NCBI RefSeq assembly: GCF_029245835.1
Contig: NZ_JAQWOO010000014.1
Span: 1-41,696, forward strand
Length of the DNA stretch: 41,696 nt
From: Algibacter sp.
GTDB lineage: Bacteria > Bacteroidota > Bacteroidia > Flavobacteriales > Flavobacteriaceae
Direction of reading: 5' to 3'
Shown here: positions 1-7,889 of the stretch, piece after piece
Layout: each line of letters opens with the position of its first letter
Numbering within the stretch: the first letter of the stretch is position 1
Notes under the pieces: model-generated
Told to the model about the DNA's origin: nothing
The model's input: only the letters and a program-made list of their open reading frames with translations
Database searches by the model: none
Position numbers and translations under genes: made by a program

Positions 1-1688
1 CTATCTAAATAATCATCTACACCATCAAAATCTATGGTAGCTGATGATGGTGGATTAACATCAAATAAATCGCGGTAATCTAAATCACCGCCTGATGCTA
101 AATCACCATCCGCATCTGGTAAAATTGTTAAATCTGAAGGGGTTTCAATATCCTCATTGACATCGAAAGTAGCATCATTAACTCCTGAAGTCTCAAAAGT
201 ATTATCCAATCCATCAGTATCTGTATCGGTTCCTGATACTGAATTAGCCATTCCGTTTTCTTCTATATCTGGTGTACCGTCGTTATCACTATCCATATCT
301 ATATAATCAAATACACCATCAAAATCAGTATCTGTTAAAGACAAGCCTGTTCCATAGTTGTTATATATTCCCGTAATACCATCTATAACCAAAGAAGGTC
401 CAATATAACCTAGAGTTGTTTGGGCTTCAATATTATCTGGTATTCCATCATTATCTGAATCAATATCTAGAAAATCAAAATCCTCGGAACTATCAGTATT
501 TACTGGGTTTGTTCCTGAACCTGAAGAACTGGGTATACCATTTGTAGTTGGTGTAATACCTATAGTTCCATCTGCCATACTGTTGTTATCTACATCTACT
601 CCACCAGATTCAATTACATCTGTAATTCCATCATTATCACTATCAAGATCAAAATGATTAGGTAATCCATCTTTATCTGCATCTAGGTTAGCAAATACTC
701 CGAAGGCATTTAATGTACAAAAATCAGGATCTTGATAATTAGGTGTGCCATCAGTGTCATCATCTGCTGAAGGGTCTATCCCTCCACATTCATCAGTATC
801 TTTAATTCCATCATTATCGTCATCTAAATCATCCACATCACTAAACCCATCACTATCAACATCAGGCAGGGTAAGTATAAACAATTTCCCATCGGCATGA
901 TCGTTTGTTGAAGCTGTTAATTGTGCCTTAGTAATAAGAGACCCATTTGGTGCAATATCATCAAGATAGAACAACGCAATACCAATAGTACCATAATTTT
1001 CAAGCACTCTATCACTTAACCAATAATCTGACCCAGTAACAGGTGGATTTACGGCACCAGGAGTTCCAAAATTTCCATTAGATCCAGTTCCTCCAAAACC
1101 CCATTTTGTTGATGTTTGATTTACAAACGTTTCACCTAAAGATTGTTCAGCACCACCGCCAGCAGGTATCCCAAAAAGTTCTACATGATAGCAGTTATTG
1201 GCATTTCGTTCTGTGACTGCAATAACTCCACTTGTACTTGCAATAATTCCAGTACCATAAGTTAAGGTTTGCCTTTGTGCATCTGTTGTTGATTCTGACG
1301 AGTAATTATCACAAATACCTCTACCGTTACCGTTGGCTTCAAAATAATGATTAAGATTCAAGTCTTGAAAAGAGGCTAATGCTGAAGCATTCCAAGAGCC
1401 ACTAGCACTTGTAGTCTCCGTATATGTTCCATTTAGTCTAATATTATTTGCTCCGTGTCCATTGGGTCCTAATTGTGTCATTGTATAACCTACGGGAACA
1501 CCATAGTTGAAATATACAATCCCATTAACTGTAACACTTTGAATTGTAGCAGATTGTGTTGGAGCCGTTTGTGTATCGCTCCATTGAAAGCTAACCCCGG
1601 TTTGAATACTTGGAGCATTAGTTTGAGCGATTAAATTACCAAATGAGAGGCATGCTATAATTACCAAGAAAAGTAATTTTGCTTTCAT
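1..1688 (-). CDS. Secreted thrombospondin type 3 repeat protein (partial, C-terminus outside window)
   Basis: The frame is open from an ATG at 1688 to the left edge, about 562 codons with no stop, so the C-terminus is missing. The N-terminus is a signal peptide ([22 protein letters not shown]). Residues of about 25-270 form an extracellular region I do not recognise. From about residue 276 onward come at least seven acidic calcium-binding repeats of thrombospondin type 3 type, with motifs such as [30 protein letters not shown] and DTDFDG. In Bacteroidetes such proteins are usually large surface or secreted adhesins, often ending in a type IX secretion domain; that tail cannot be seen here. 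The role in adhesion is inferred. No exact TAnnTTTG box was found upstream. Confidence 0.85.
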   Translation of the reverse strand, partial: MKAKLLFLVIIACLSFGNLIAQTNAPSIQTGVSFQWSDTQTAPTQSATIQSVTVNGIVYFNYGVPVGYTMTQLGPNGHGANNIRLNGTYTETTSASGSWNASALASFQDLNLNHYFEANGNGRGICDNYSSESTTDAQRQTLTYGTGIIASTSGVIAVTERNANNCYHVELFGIPAGGGAEQSLGETFVNQTSTKWGFGGTGSNGNFGTPGAVNPPVTGSDYWLSDRVLENYGTIGIALFYLDDIAPNGSLITKAQLTASTNDHADGKLFILTLPDVDSDGFSDVDDLDDDNDGIKDTDECGGIDPSADDDTDGTPNYQDPDFCTLNAFGVFANLDADKDGLPNHFDLDSDNDGITDVIESGGVDVDNNSMADGTIGITPTTNGIPSSSGSGTNPVNTDSSEDFDFLDIDSDNDGIPDNIEAQTTLGYIGPSLVIDGITGIYNNYGTGLSLTDTDFDGVFDYIDMDSDNDGTPDIEENGMANSVSGTDTDTDGLDNTFETSGVNDATFDVNEDIETPSDLTILPDADGDLASGGDLDYRDLFDVNPPSSATIDFDGVDDYLD

Positions 1689-2083
1689 ATTTAATTGATT
1701 TAGGCAAGTCAACATTAAAATATATGAAATTATGATTAAGAACAACTTAAACCCTTTATAATATGAAACATTGAACATAAATATGTCACAATTACAGCTT
1801 TAAGGTTCTTGTTAAAGTTCTTTACTTTAAATTAAAATATATATTGAAACTAAACTTGAGGGAAGAATATTTCAGTTTTTGAATCCTATTTTCAGGATTC
1901 AGTCTAAAATTGTATCACAATAGTAATGCAATTAATTCACAAAACCTAATAAAAATCAGTTTAAAAGATTAATTTATCCGACAAAAAGATATTTTTCGTA
2001 AGATAAATCGATTAAGAAATATGGCAATTGCTTATATAAAGATATTTGTTATTCAGATTGTAATTTATTTTATTGCTTAAGTT
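1689..2083. other. Gene-free intergenic stretch with one hairpin
   Basis: This 395-base AT-rich stretch lies between the start of the repeat protein and the end of radA, both minus strand. I see no convincing coding frame. It contains one perfect 8-bp inverted repeat at 1880-1901 (TGAATCCT, six-base loop, AGGATTCA), with no T-run on either side, so it is not a typical terminator. The promoter of the repeat protein should lie here, but I could not place it. Confidence 0.6.
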
Positions 2084-3442
2084 TTAAACAATTAAATCAA
2101 CTAAATCTTCAATTTTAGAAATTAATTGAATTTTAATACCTGTGTTTTTTAATGAAATTTTATTGTACTTAGATACAAAAATGGTTGAAAACCCTAATTT
2201 TTCGGCTTCTAAAATACGTTGCTCTACGCGTTGTACAGGGCGAATTTCGCCAGACAATCCAACCTCAGCAGCGAAACAAAAATCTTTTTGCAAGGCAACA
2301 TCTTCATTAGACGATAAGATAGATGCAACTACTGCTAAATCTATGGCAGGATCATCTACAGTGATACCGCCTGTGATATTTAAAAACACATCTTTTGCCC
2401 CTAAACGGAAACCAGCTCGTTTTTCTAAAACCGCCAATAACATATTTAACCGTTTTGCATTAAATCCGGTGGCACTGCGTTGTGGTGTCCCGTAAACTGC
2501 AGTACTAACAAGTGCTTGCACTTCAATCATAAGCGGTCTCATACCTTCTAAAGTTGCTGCTATGGCATTACCCGAAAGCTCTTCATCTTTTTTAGAAATT
2601 AAAATTTCCGATGGATTTGTAACCTCTCGCAAACCCGAACCTTGCATTTCATATATACCTAATTCATTTGTTGACCCAAAACGATTTTTGTGTGCCCTTA
2701 AAATTCGGAATACATGATTTCTATCGCCTTCAAATTGTAAAACGGTATCCACCATGTGTTCTAAAATTTTAGGGCCAGCAATATTCCCATCCTTGGTAAT
2801 ATGACCAATTAACAATACTGGCGTTGCTGTTTCTTTGGCAAATTTTATAAGCTCTGTAGTACACTCTTTTATTTGGGAAATACTTCCAGAAGACGATTCT
2901 ATATAATCGCTATGTAAGGTTTGAATAGAGTCAATAATAACAACATCTGGTTGAAGCGAAGCGATTTGTTTGAAGATATGTTGAGTTTTAGTTTCTGTTA
3001 AAATATAACAGTTACTATTTTCTGGATTGATACGTTCTGCACGCATTTTTATTTGTTTCTGGCTTTCCTCTCCCGAAACATAAAGTGTTTTATAAGGTAG
3101 CTTTAAAGAGATTTGAAGTAACAGCGTACTTTTACCAATTCCGGGTTCTCCTCCTAATAGAGTTAAAGACCCTGGTACTATACCGCCACCTAAAACACGA
3201 TTAAATTCTGCATCATAAGTGTCTAATCGAGGTTCTTTAGAGGTGTCAATTTCATTAATTCGTAACGGAATTGATGCCTTCTTTACTTTAGAGGTAGGAG
3301 ATTTCCAATCGCTTTTTTCTGGCTTTTGAATAAGCTCTTCTACAATCGTATTCCATTCTTTACAGGCATTACATTGCCCTTGCCATTTAGCATATTGTGT
3401 GCCGCAATTTTGACAAAAAAATGTGGTTTTTACTTTTGCCAT
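2084..3442 (-). CDS. radA: DNA repair protein RadA/Sms
   Basis: RadA is a RecA-like, DnaB-type ATPase that drives branch migration during recombinational repair. All family landmarks are visible. There is an N-terminal zinc finger (C10, C13, C24, C27) and a Walker A motif GGEPGIGKST at 97-106. A Walker B-like strand VVIID lies at 167-171, and the RadA-specific KNRFG motif at 252-256. The C-terminal Lon-protease-like domain covers the last third. The length of 452 aa is normal. It is the last gene of the panC run, and the stop codon of the preceding esterase-like gene lies only 3 bases from its start, so it is probably cotranscribed. Confidence 0.97.
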   Translation of the reverse strand: MAKVKTTFFCQNCGTQYAKWQGQCNACKEWNTIVEELIQKPEKSDWKSPTSKVKKASIPLRINEIDTSKEPRLDTYDAEFNRVLGGGIVPGSLTLLGGEPGIGKSTLLLQISLKLPYKTLYVSGEESQKQIKMRAERINPENSNCYILTETKTQHIFKQIASLQPDVVIIDSIQTLHSDYIESSSGSISQIKECTTELIKFAKETATPVLLIGHITKDGNIAGPKILEHMVDTVLQFEGDRNHVFRILRAHKNRFGSTNELGIYEMQGSGLREVTNPSEILISKKDEELSGNAIAATLEGMRPLMIEVQALVSTAVYGTPQRSATGFNAKRLNMLLAVLEKRAGFRLGAKDVFLNITGGITVDDPAIDLAVVASILSSNEDVALQKDFCFAAEVGLSGEIRPVQRVEQRILEAEKLGFSTIFVSKYNKISLKNTGIKIQLISKIEDLVDLIV

Positions 3443-3445
3443 TAT

Positions 3446-4597
3446 TTAGTATCCGAAATCTGATTTAATTAAATCTGCTTTTTCTAACATTAACTCTTTT
3501 GTAAGTCCTGCAACTTCTTCTAAGGTATAAGCTGATTGGTAGGTACGCATAGCTTTTTTAGGCTCTCCTGTTTCTTCATAAAAACGGGCAACATAATACG
3601 TTCCCATCATGGTATCGGGATAAGCTTTTCTTGCCATTTTACCTAATTCTTCGTAATATTCGTATAATTCATTTCTTTCTATTGCGGCAGATATAGCTTT
3701 AAAATCGTTTATTAAAACTTGTTTTTCAACACCAAACAAATCAGAAATAGCTTGATATTTTTCTTGAAGATAAAGCACTGGTGATATTTCTAATTCAAGT
3801 ATAACCTCTTTATATTCCTTTTTTGTTATGGGTTGAAAGACTTGAAATATGTTTTCTATGGCATTGGGTATAGCATGTGTTGGCACTGAATAATGAGATG
3901 GCCCTTCAAAACTATCAAAATTATAGACTAAATTTTCATTATCGATTGCAAAGATATCCGTATTCAAAGCATCTGTCATTCTTTTTAAAGATTTAGAATC
4001 ATTACTGGTATTTGCTAAATAGTAAAATGTTTTAGATTCAATTTTACTCATAACTTCTGGCAAATATTCTATCATTTGAGGCGCTAATTCTGGACTGATA
4101 CTAATGTAAGCCTGAAATAAAGATTGTGACTTTAGTAAATAATAGTTTATAAAATTGGCTGTTTCTCCATGCCCTACAGCAACCCTAAAATCACCTACTC
4201 TATACGTTTTTTCAATATATGGCATTAATTCCATACCAATAAATTCAAAAAATGCAGCACCAGTTTCAATAGGTAAGGAATTTTGTTCAGAATACATACA
4301 ATCGTCAAATCGTTTGTCTAGCTGGTTTACACCAACTACTATAGCTGCCGGCATATCTTCCCAATAAGAATAATAATCTACGTTTCCAGCAACAACTTCA
4401 AACATATAATCACCATCTAACACTATAAATACAGGATACGTTTTATCTTCATCAGAGTTATACCCTCTTGGTAATTGAATTTTTATTTGGCGTTCTTCTC
4501 CTAATTTTGAAGATTGAATGGTTTCATATTTAACTTGAGCATTAGATATATTAAAAGCTAAAAAAAGGATTAAAAAGAAAACAACCGTCTTTTTCAT
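3446..4597 (-). CDS. Secreted esterase-like alpha/beta hydrolase, nucleophile serine apparently missing
   Basis: I chose the ATG at 4597 (MKKTVVFFLILF) because it starts a clean signal peptide; an ATG at 4621 and a TTG at 4627 are also in frame. The mature part looks like the putative esterase family (PF00756, IroE/FrsA-like): the early strand YPVFIVLDGDYMF, and a late GPSHYSVP segment carrying the usual histidine. At the nucleophile elbow, where the family has GHSxGG, the sequence reads GHGET, so the catalytic serine is a glycine (Gly144 from this start). The C-terminal ~90 residues are helical and TPR-like (KKAMRTYQSAYTLEE). It probably acts in the periplasm, perhaps as a binding protein rather than an enzyme. 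It is close to radA and in the panC run. Confidence 0.8.
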   Translation of the reverse strand: MKKTVVFFLILFLAFNISNAQVKYETIQSSKLGEERQIKIQLPRGYNSDEDKTYPVFIVLDGDYMFEVVAGNVDYYSYWEDMPAAIVVGVNQLDKRFDDCMYSEQNSLPIETGAAFFEFIGMELMPYIEKTYRVGDFRVAVGHGETANFINYYLLKSQSLFQAYISISPELAPQMIEYLPEVMSKIESKTFYYLANTSNDSKSLKRMTDALNTDIFAIDNENLVYNFDSFEGPSHYSVPTHAIPNAIENIFQVFQPITKKEYKEVILELEISPVLYLQEKYQAISDLFGVEKQVLINDFKAISAAIERNELYEYYEELGKMARKAYPDTMMGTYYVARFYEETGEPKKAMRTYQSAYTLEEVAGLTKELMLEKADLIKSDFGY

Positions 4598-4662
4598 TCT
4601 AAATGATTTGAGATTTGACATTGGCAAGGTAATAAATTAAGAGAAAGATAAAAAGCTAAGCT

Positions 4663-5631
4663 CTAATCGCTTTTTGAAGCCTTAATTCTATTATATATAG
4701 GCAAGTAAATTAATGAAATTCCTCCAAAAATAATAATCATAAGGGTTTGTGATGCCCACATAATCCAACCGAAAGCTATACTAGGATTTTCTGGAATTCC
4801 AAAAACTGAAAATGCAGCATAAATAGCTAAAGGATAAGAGCCAATACCTCCATTTGTAGCAGCTATACTAAAACTTGCCGATATAAACCCAATTAAAATT
4901 GCACCCATAGAAATGCCATCTAAGTCAGCAATAGAAAAAGAGGTTATATAAAACATAAGCACATACATACTCCAAATAAAAAGCGTATGAAAAATATAAG
5001 CCCACTTCTTTTTCATTTTAAAAATACTTAATGCGCCTTCAATTAACCCATTTACAAAAGCTCTTATTTTTAGTGCTATTTTAGAACTACTTTTCTTTAT
5101 GAATCTAAAAAAGAAAATGATTAAAAGGGCAAATACAAGAAGCGCAATCAAAATTTTTATGGGATTGAATTTTTCGATAAGAAAGCCATAAATAAAATCG
5201 AATTGAAGAAAAAGGGTTATTCCAATTATTCCAAACATCACAATTAAATCGGCAATACGTTCTGCTACAATAGTGCCAAATGCTTTTTCAAAAGGGACAT
5301 CCTCGTAATTTGTAAGTATGGAAGCTCTAGCAACTTCTCCAGCCCTAGGAATCGTGTAGTTTATTAAGTAGGTAGCAAAAACAGCCATAATACTATTACC
5401 AAACTTAACATTATAACCCATAGGTTCTAACTGGTAACGCCACCGATAAGCACGGGACAAATGACTTAAAAACCCTAAAAACATACCTAAAAAAATCCAA
5501 GTATAATCTGCCTTTTTAGCATATTGTAGCAACTCGTCTATTGACACCTTAGAGAGTGAATACCAAACTAAAAAAACTCCCAATAATAGTGGGAGTGTGA
5601 TTTTTATTATATTTTTTGTCTTTTTATTCAA
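4663..5631 (-). CDS. Flippase-like membrane protein, LPG synthase TM-region family
   Basis: This 322-aa protein is almost entirely hydrophobic, with about eight membrane segments. It matches the lysylphosphatidylglycerol-synthase transmembrane family (PF03706, YbhN/UPF0104-like). Family landmarks include SHLSRAYRWRYQLEP near residue 60, YLINYTIPRAGEVARA near 88-103, and an ATNGGIGSYPLAIYAAF segment near the C-terminus. It lacks the cytoplasmic aminoacyl-transfer domain of MprF, so it is not expected to make lysyl-lipid. Related proteins are thought to move lipids across the inner membrane; the substrate here is unknown. It starts 6 bases after panD ends, so cotranscription is very likely. Confidence 0.88.
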   Translation of the reverse strand: MNKKTKNIIKITLPLLLGVFLVWYSLSKVSIDELLQYAKKADYTWIFLGMFLGFLSHLSRAYRWRYQLEPMGYNVKFGNSIMAVFATYLINYTIPRAGEVARASILTNYEDVPFEKAFGTIVAERIADLIVMFGIIGITLFLQFDFIYGFLIEKFNPIKILIALLVFALLIIFFFRFIKKSSSKIALKIRAFVNGLIEGALSIFKMKKKWAYIFHTLFIWSMYVLMFYITSFSIADLDGISMGAILIGFISASFSIAATNGGIGSYPLAIYAAFSVFGIPENPSIAFGWIMWASQTLMIIIFGGISLIYLPIYNRIKASKSD

Positions 5632-5637
5632 AAAAAG

Positions 5638-5988
5638 TTATTTTAATAGATTTGTGGCTTCATCCGGGAACACTAAAGATGGCTTAAATACTTTAGCTTC
5701 TTCAATATCCATGAAAGCATATGTTATGAGAATTAAGGTGTCGCCTACTGAAACCTTTCTTGCTGCAGCTCCATTTAAGGTAATTTCTCCACTATTTCGT
5801 GGTCCAGGGATACAATAGGTTTCTAGACGCTCTCCGTTATCATTATTTACAATTTGAACTTTTTCTCCTTGTATAATATTGGCAGCCTCCATTAAATCCT
5901 CATCAATAGTGATACTACCAATGTAATTGAGTTCTGCACCAGTGCATTTAACTCTGTGAATCTTAGATTTTACTACTTGAATTTGCAT
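5638..5988 (-). CDS. panD: Aspartate 1-decarboxylase
   Basis: PanD decarboxylates L-aspartate to beta-alanine, the partner substrate of PanC in pantothenate synthesis. It is made as a proenzyme that cleaves itself to create a pyruvoyl cofactor. The cleavage site Gly24-Ser25 is at the canonical position (YIGSITID), and the early segment [12 protein letters not shown] matches the family. The [18 protein letters not shown] segment is the conserved region with Tyr/Arg contacts. The length of 116 aa is normal. It lies 13 bases after panC and 6 bases before the flippase-like gene, in one transcription unit. Confidence 0.97.
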   Translation of the reverse strand: MQIQVVKSKIHRVKCTGAELNYIGSITIDEDLMEAANIIQGEKVQIVNNDNGERLETYCIPGPRNSGEITLNGAAARKVSVGDTLILITYAFMDIEEAKVFKPSLVFPDEATNLLK

Positions 5989-6001
5989 GTGGCAAAGGTA
6001 A

Positions 6002-6853
6002 TTAATTTAAAGCGATATTATCAATAAGTCTAATATTGTCTGCATATACCGCAATAAAGGCTCTATACGCTTTTTTGTTTGATTTTCTTTTAATTGGTTT
6101 TAGGGTTTTAGCGTCTGCAACAATAAAATACTCTAACTCCAGAATATCATGATTATCAAACTGTTTTTCAACCCATTCCGATATTTTATTAGCACTTTTT
6201 GTGCCAAACTTTTCTTTAGCTTTTTTTAGTATTTTATAGATAAAAGGTACTGCTTCTTTATACTCTGCTTTTAACCTTGTATTTCGAGAACTCATGGCTA
6301 AACCATTAGCTTCACGATGTATTTTACACCCAATAATTTTTACAGGTATGTTATACTTTTCAACTAATTTTTTTATGATCGCCAATTGCTGAAAATCTTT
6401 CTCTCCAAAATAAGCTTTGTGAGGTTTTACAATGTCGAAAAATCGTTTTACAATAGTCCCTACACCATCAAAATGACCACTTCTAAATTTGCCTTCCATT
6501 TCAAACTCCAAACCATCAAAATCGAATGTTTGAGACACGGTGTTTCCTTCATATATATCATCAACAGTCGGTGCATAAACCATAATATTGGTTTTACTTA
6601 CTGTTTTTAACAAGGCTACATCACGGTCTAAAGTTCTTGGATATTTTATAAGATCCTCGTTATTATTAAACTGTGTTGGATTCACAAAAATACTAACCAC
6701 GACTCTATCATTTTCAAGCAAAGCTTTTTTAACTAATTGTAAATGCCCTTCATGTAACGCCCCCATTGTGGGTACCATACCAATAGTTAGCTTTTTAGCT
6801 TTAAAGGCATCAATAGCTATTCTAATTCCTTGTTTTTCTGAGTAAACTTCCAC
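6002..6853 (-). CDS. panC: Pantothenate synthetase (pantoate-beta-alanine ligase)
   Basis: PanC is a cytoplasmic ATP-dependent ligase that joins pantoate and beta-alanine to give pantothenate, the precursor of coenzyme A. The nucleotidyltransferase HIGH-type motif [14 protein letters not shown] occurs at residues 28-41 (H34, H37). [24 protein letters not shown] and the KMSKS-like SSRNTRL follow in order. The length of 283 aa is normal. It is the first gene of the minus-strand run, directly upstream of panD, so both halves of the pathway end are made together. A perfect -7 box on the minus strand lies 25-32 bases upstream of the start. Confidence 0.97.
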   Translation of the reverse strand: MEVYSEKQGIRIAIDAFKAKKLTIGMVPTMGALHEGHLQLVKKALLENDRVVVSIFVNPTQFNNNEDLIKYPRTLDRDVALLKTVSKTNIMVYAPTVDDIYEGNTVSQTFDFDGLEFEMEGKFRSGHFDGVGTIVKRFFDIVKPHKAYFGEKDFQQLAIIKKLVEKYNIPVKIIGCKIHREANGLAMSSRNTRLKAEYKEAVPFIYKILKKAKEKFGTKSANKISEWVEKQFDNHDILELEYFIVADAKTLKPIKRKSNKKAYRAFIAVYADNIRLIDNIALN

Positions 6854-6877
6854 TTTTTAATAAAAAATTAACGCGTG

Positions 6878-6885
6878 CAAACTTA
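6878..6885 (-). promoter_or_regulatory. Probable -7 promoter box for the panC operon
   Basis: Read on the minus strand, 6885-6878 is TAAGTTTG, an exact match to the Bacteroidetes -7 consensus TAnnTTTG, 25 bases before the panC start codon. No good -33 TTG is present at the expected distance. Confidence 0.55.
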
Positions 6886-6916
6886 AGATTTTACAACGAA
6901 TTAGCATAAAATTTTG

Positions 6917-6924
6917 TACTTTTG
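6917..6924 (+). promoter_or_regulatory. Probable -7 promoter box for the glycogen-synthase-like gene
   Basis: TACTTTTG matches the -7 consensus exactly on the plus strand and is followed by GCGTG. It lies about 130 bases upstream of the start at 7054, which would give a long leader. The divergent panC box is only about 31 bases away. No good -33 TTG was seen. Confidence 0.5.
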
Positions 6925-7053
6925 CGTGTTTTTTATTTCGAATTTTTCAAAAAGCAGAACCATTGGTGTATTAGTTTTAAGAAATTTTTATTTAAAAAAG
7001 AAATCAATAATTGCTATTGTATAGTATTATTTTAAGTCAACAAAAACAAACAT

Positions 7054-7863
7054 ATGAAAGATAAGAGGATATTATACGTATCATCTGAAGTTGTACCTTA
7101 TTTACCTGAAACTGAAATTTCGTCTGCATCGTTTGAAGCACCGAGATTGGTGAATCAGCAAGGTGGACAAATACGAATTTTCATGCCTAGATACGGCAAT
7201 ATTAATGAGAGAAGACACCAATTACACGAAGTTATAAGATTATCAGGTATAAATCTAGTGATTAATGATTTAGACATGCCTTTAATCATAAAAGTGGCTT
7301 CAATTCCCAAAGAGCGTATTCAAGTTTATTTTATTGATAATGATGAATATTTTAAAAGAAAAGCAACGTTAACAGACGAAGATGGGAAATTATTTTCTGA
7401 TAATGATGAGCGTGCTATTTTCTTTGCTAAAGGTGTTATTGAAACTGTAAAAAAATTAAACTGGGCACCAGATATTATTCATGTTCATGGATGGTTAGCC
7501 TCATTATTACCACTTTATCTTAAAGAATATTATAAAGATGAACCATTATTTAACGAAAGCAAAATAGTCACTTCTATTTACAATCAAAGTTTTGATGGTA
7601 AGTTAAATAACGATATGGTTAACAAGATTAAGTTTGATAATATTGGCGATGCTGTTATTAAATCACTTGAAGAACCAACATATAACAATTTAATGAAAAT
7701 TGCTATTGATTATTCTGACGCTTTAATTGTAGGATCTGAAAATATCCCAGAAGACCTAGGTACTTATTTAAAAGCATCCGAAAAACCAATTTTAGAATAT
7801 AAGAGCAAAGACGAATTTGGCGAGGCTTATACAACTTTCTTTAACGAAACTGTTTTAGGTTAA
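7054..7863 (+). CDS. Half-size glycogen/starch synthase-like protein (GT5 N-terminal domain only)
   Basis: At 269 aa this is only the N-terminal half of a GT5 glycogen synthase (full enzymes are about 480 aa). Recognisable are the start KRILYVSSEVVPY, the segment GGQIRIFMPRYGNI, the strand-helix DIIHVHGWLASLLPLYLKEYY, and KIVTSIYNQSFDG. The ADP-glucose-binding KxGG loop expected after SSEV is replaced by ISSASFEAP, and the C-terminal nucleotide-binding domain is absent. It is therefore unlikely to make glycogen as such. The frame is clean and the gene sits next to panC and a DUF4270 gene; from memory this order recurs in Flavobacteriaceae, so it looks like a conserved protein rather than a broken one. 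Its function is unknown. Confidence 0.82.
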   Translation: MKDKRILYVSSEVVPYLPETEISSASFEAPRLVNQQGGQIRIFMPRYGNINERRHQLHEVIRLSGINLVINDLDMPLIIKVASIPKERIQVYFIDNDEYFKRKATLTDEDGKLFSDNDERAIFFAKGVIETVKKLNWAPDIIHVHGWLASLLPLYLKEYYKDEPLFNESKIVTSIYNQSFDGKLNNDMVNKIKFDNIGDAVIKSLEEPTYNNLMKIAIDYSDALIVGSENIPEDLGTYLKASEKPILEYKSKDEFGEAYTTFFNETVLG

Positions 7864-7889
7864 ACTATTTATATTCATTAAAATATTAT

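Noticed and set aside
1-880. Repeated short DNA words (such as ATCATTATCACTATC) suggesting a CRISPR or tandem repeat array
   Set aside because: The repetition follows the acidic protein repeats codon by codon, with variable spacing and no constant repeat unit.
1880-1901. Perfect 8-bp hairpin in the gene-free stretch before radA's end
   Set aside because: No T-run, no neighbouring gene end within reach on either strand; noted but not given a function.
2142-2495. A 117-codon plus-strand frame inside radA
   Set aside because: It is antisense to the conserved Lon-like domain of RadA; composition follows the radA codons.
3446-4597. Frameshift as the reason for the missing esterase serine
   Set aside because: The residues on both sides of GHGET (RVAV before and ANFINYYLL after) stay in one frame and match the family, so a local indel is not needed.
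4650-4675. Minus-strand hairpin AAAAAGC / GCTTTTT at the end of the flippase-like gene
   Set aside because: Seven AT-rich pairs with a 12-base loop overlapping the stop codon; too weak to call a terminator.
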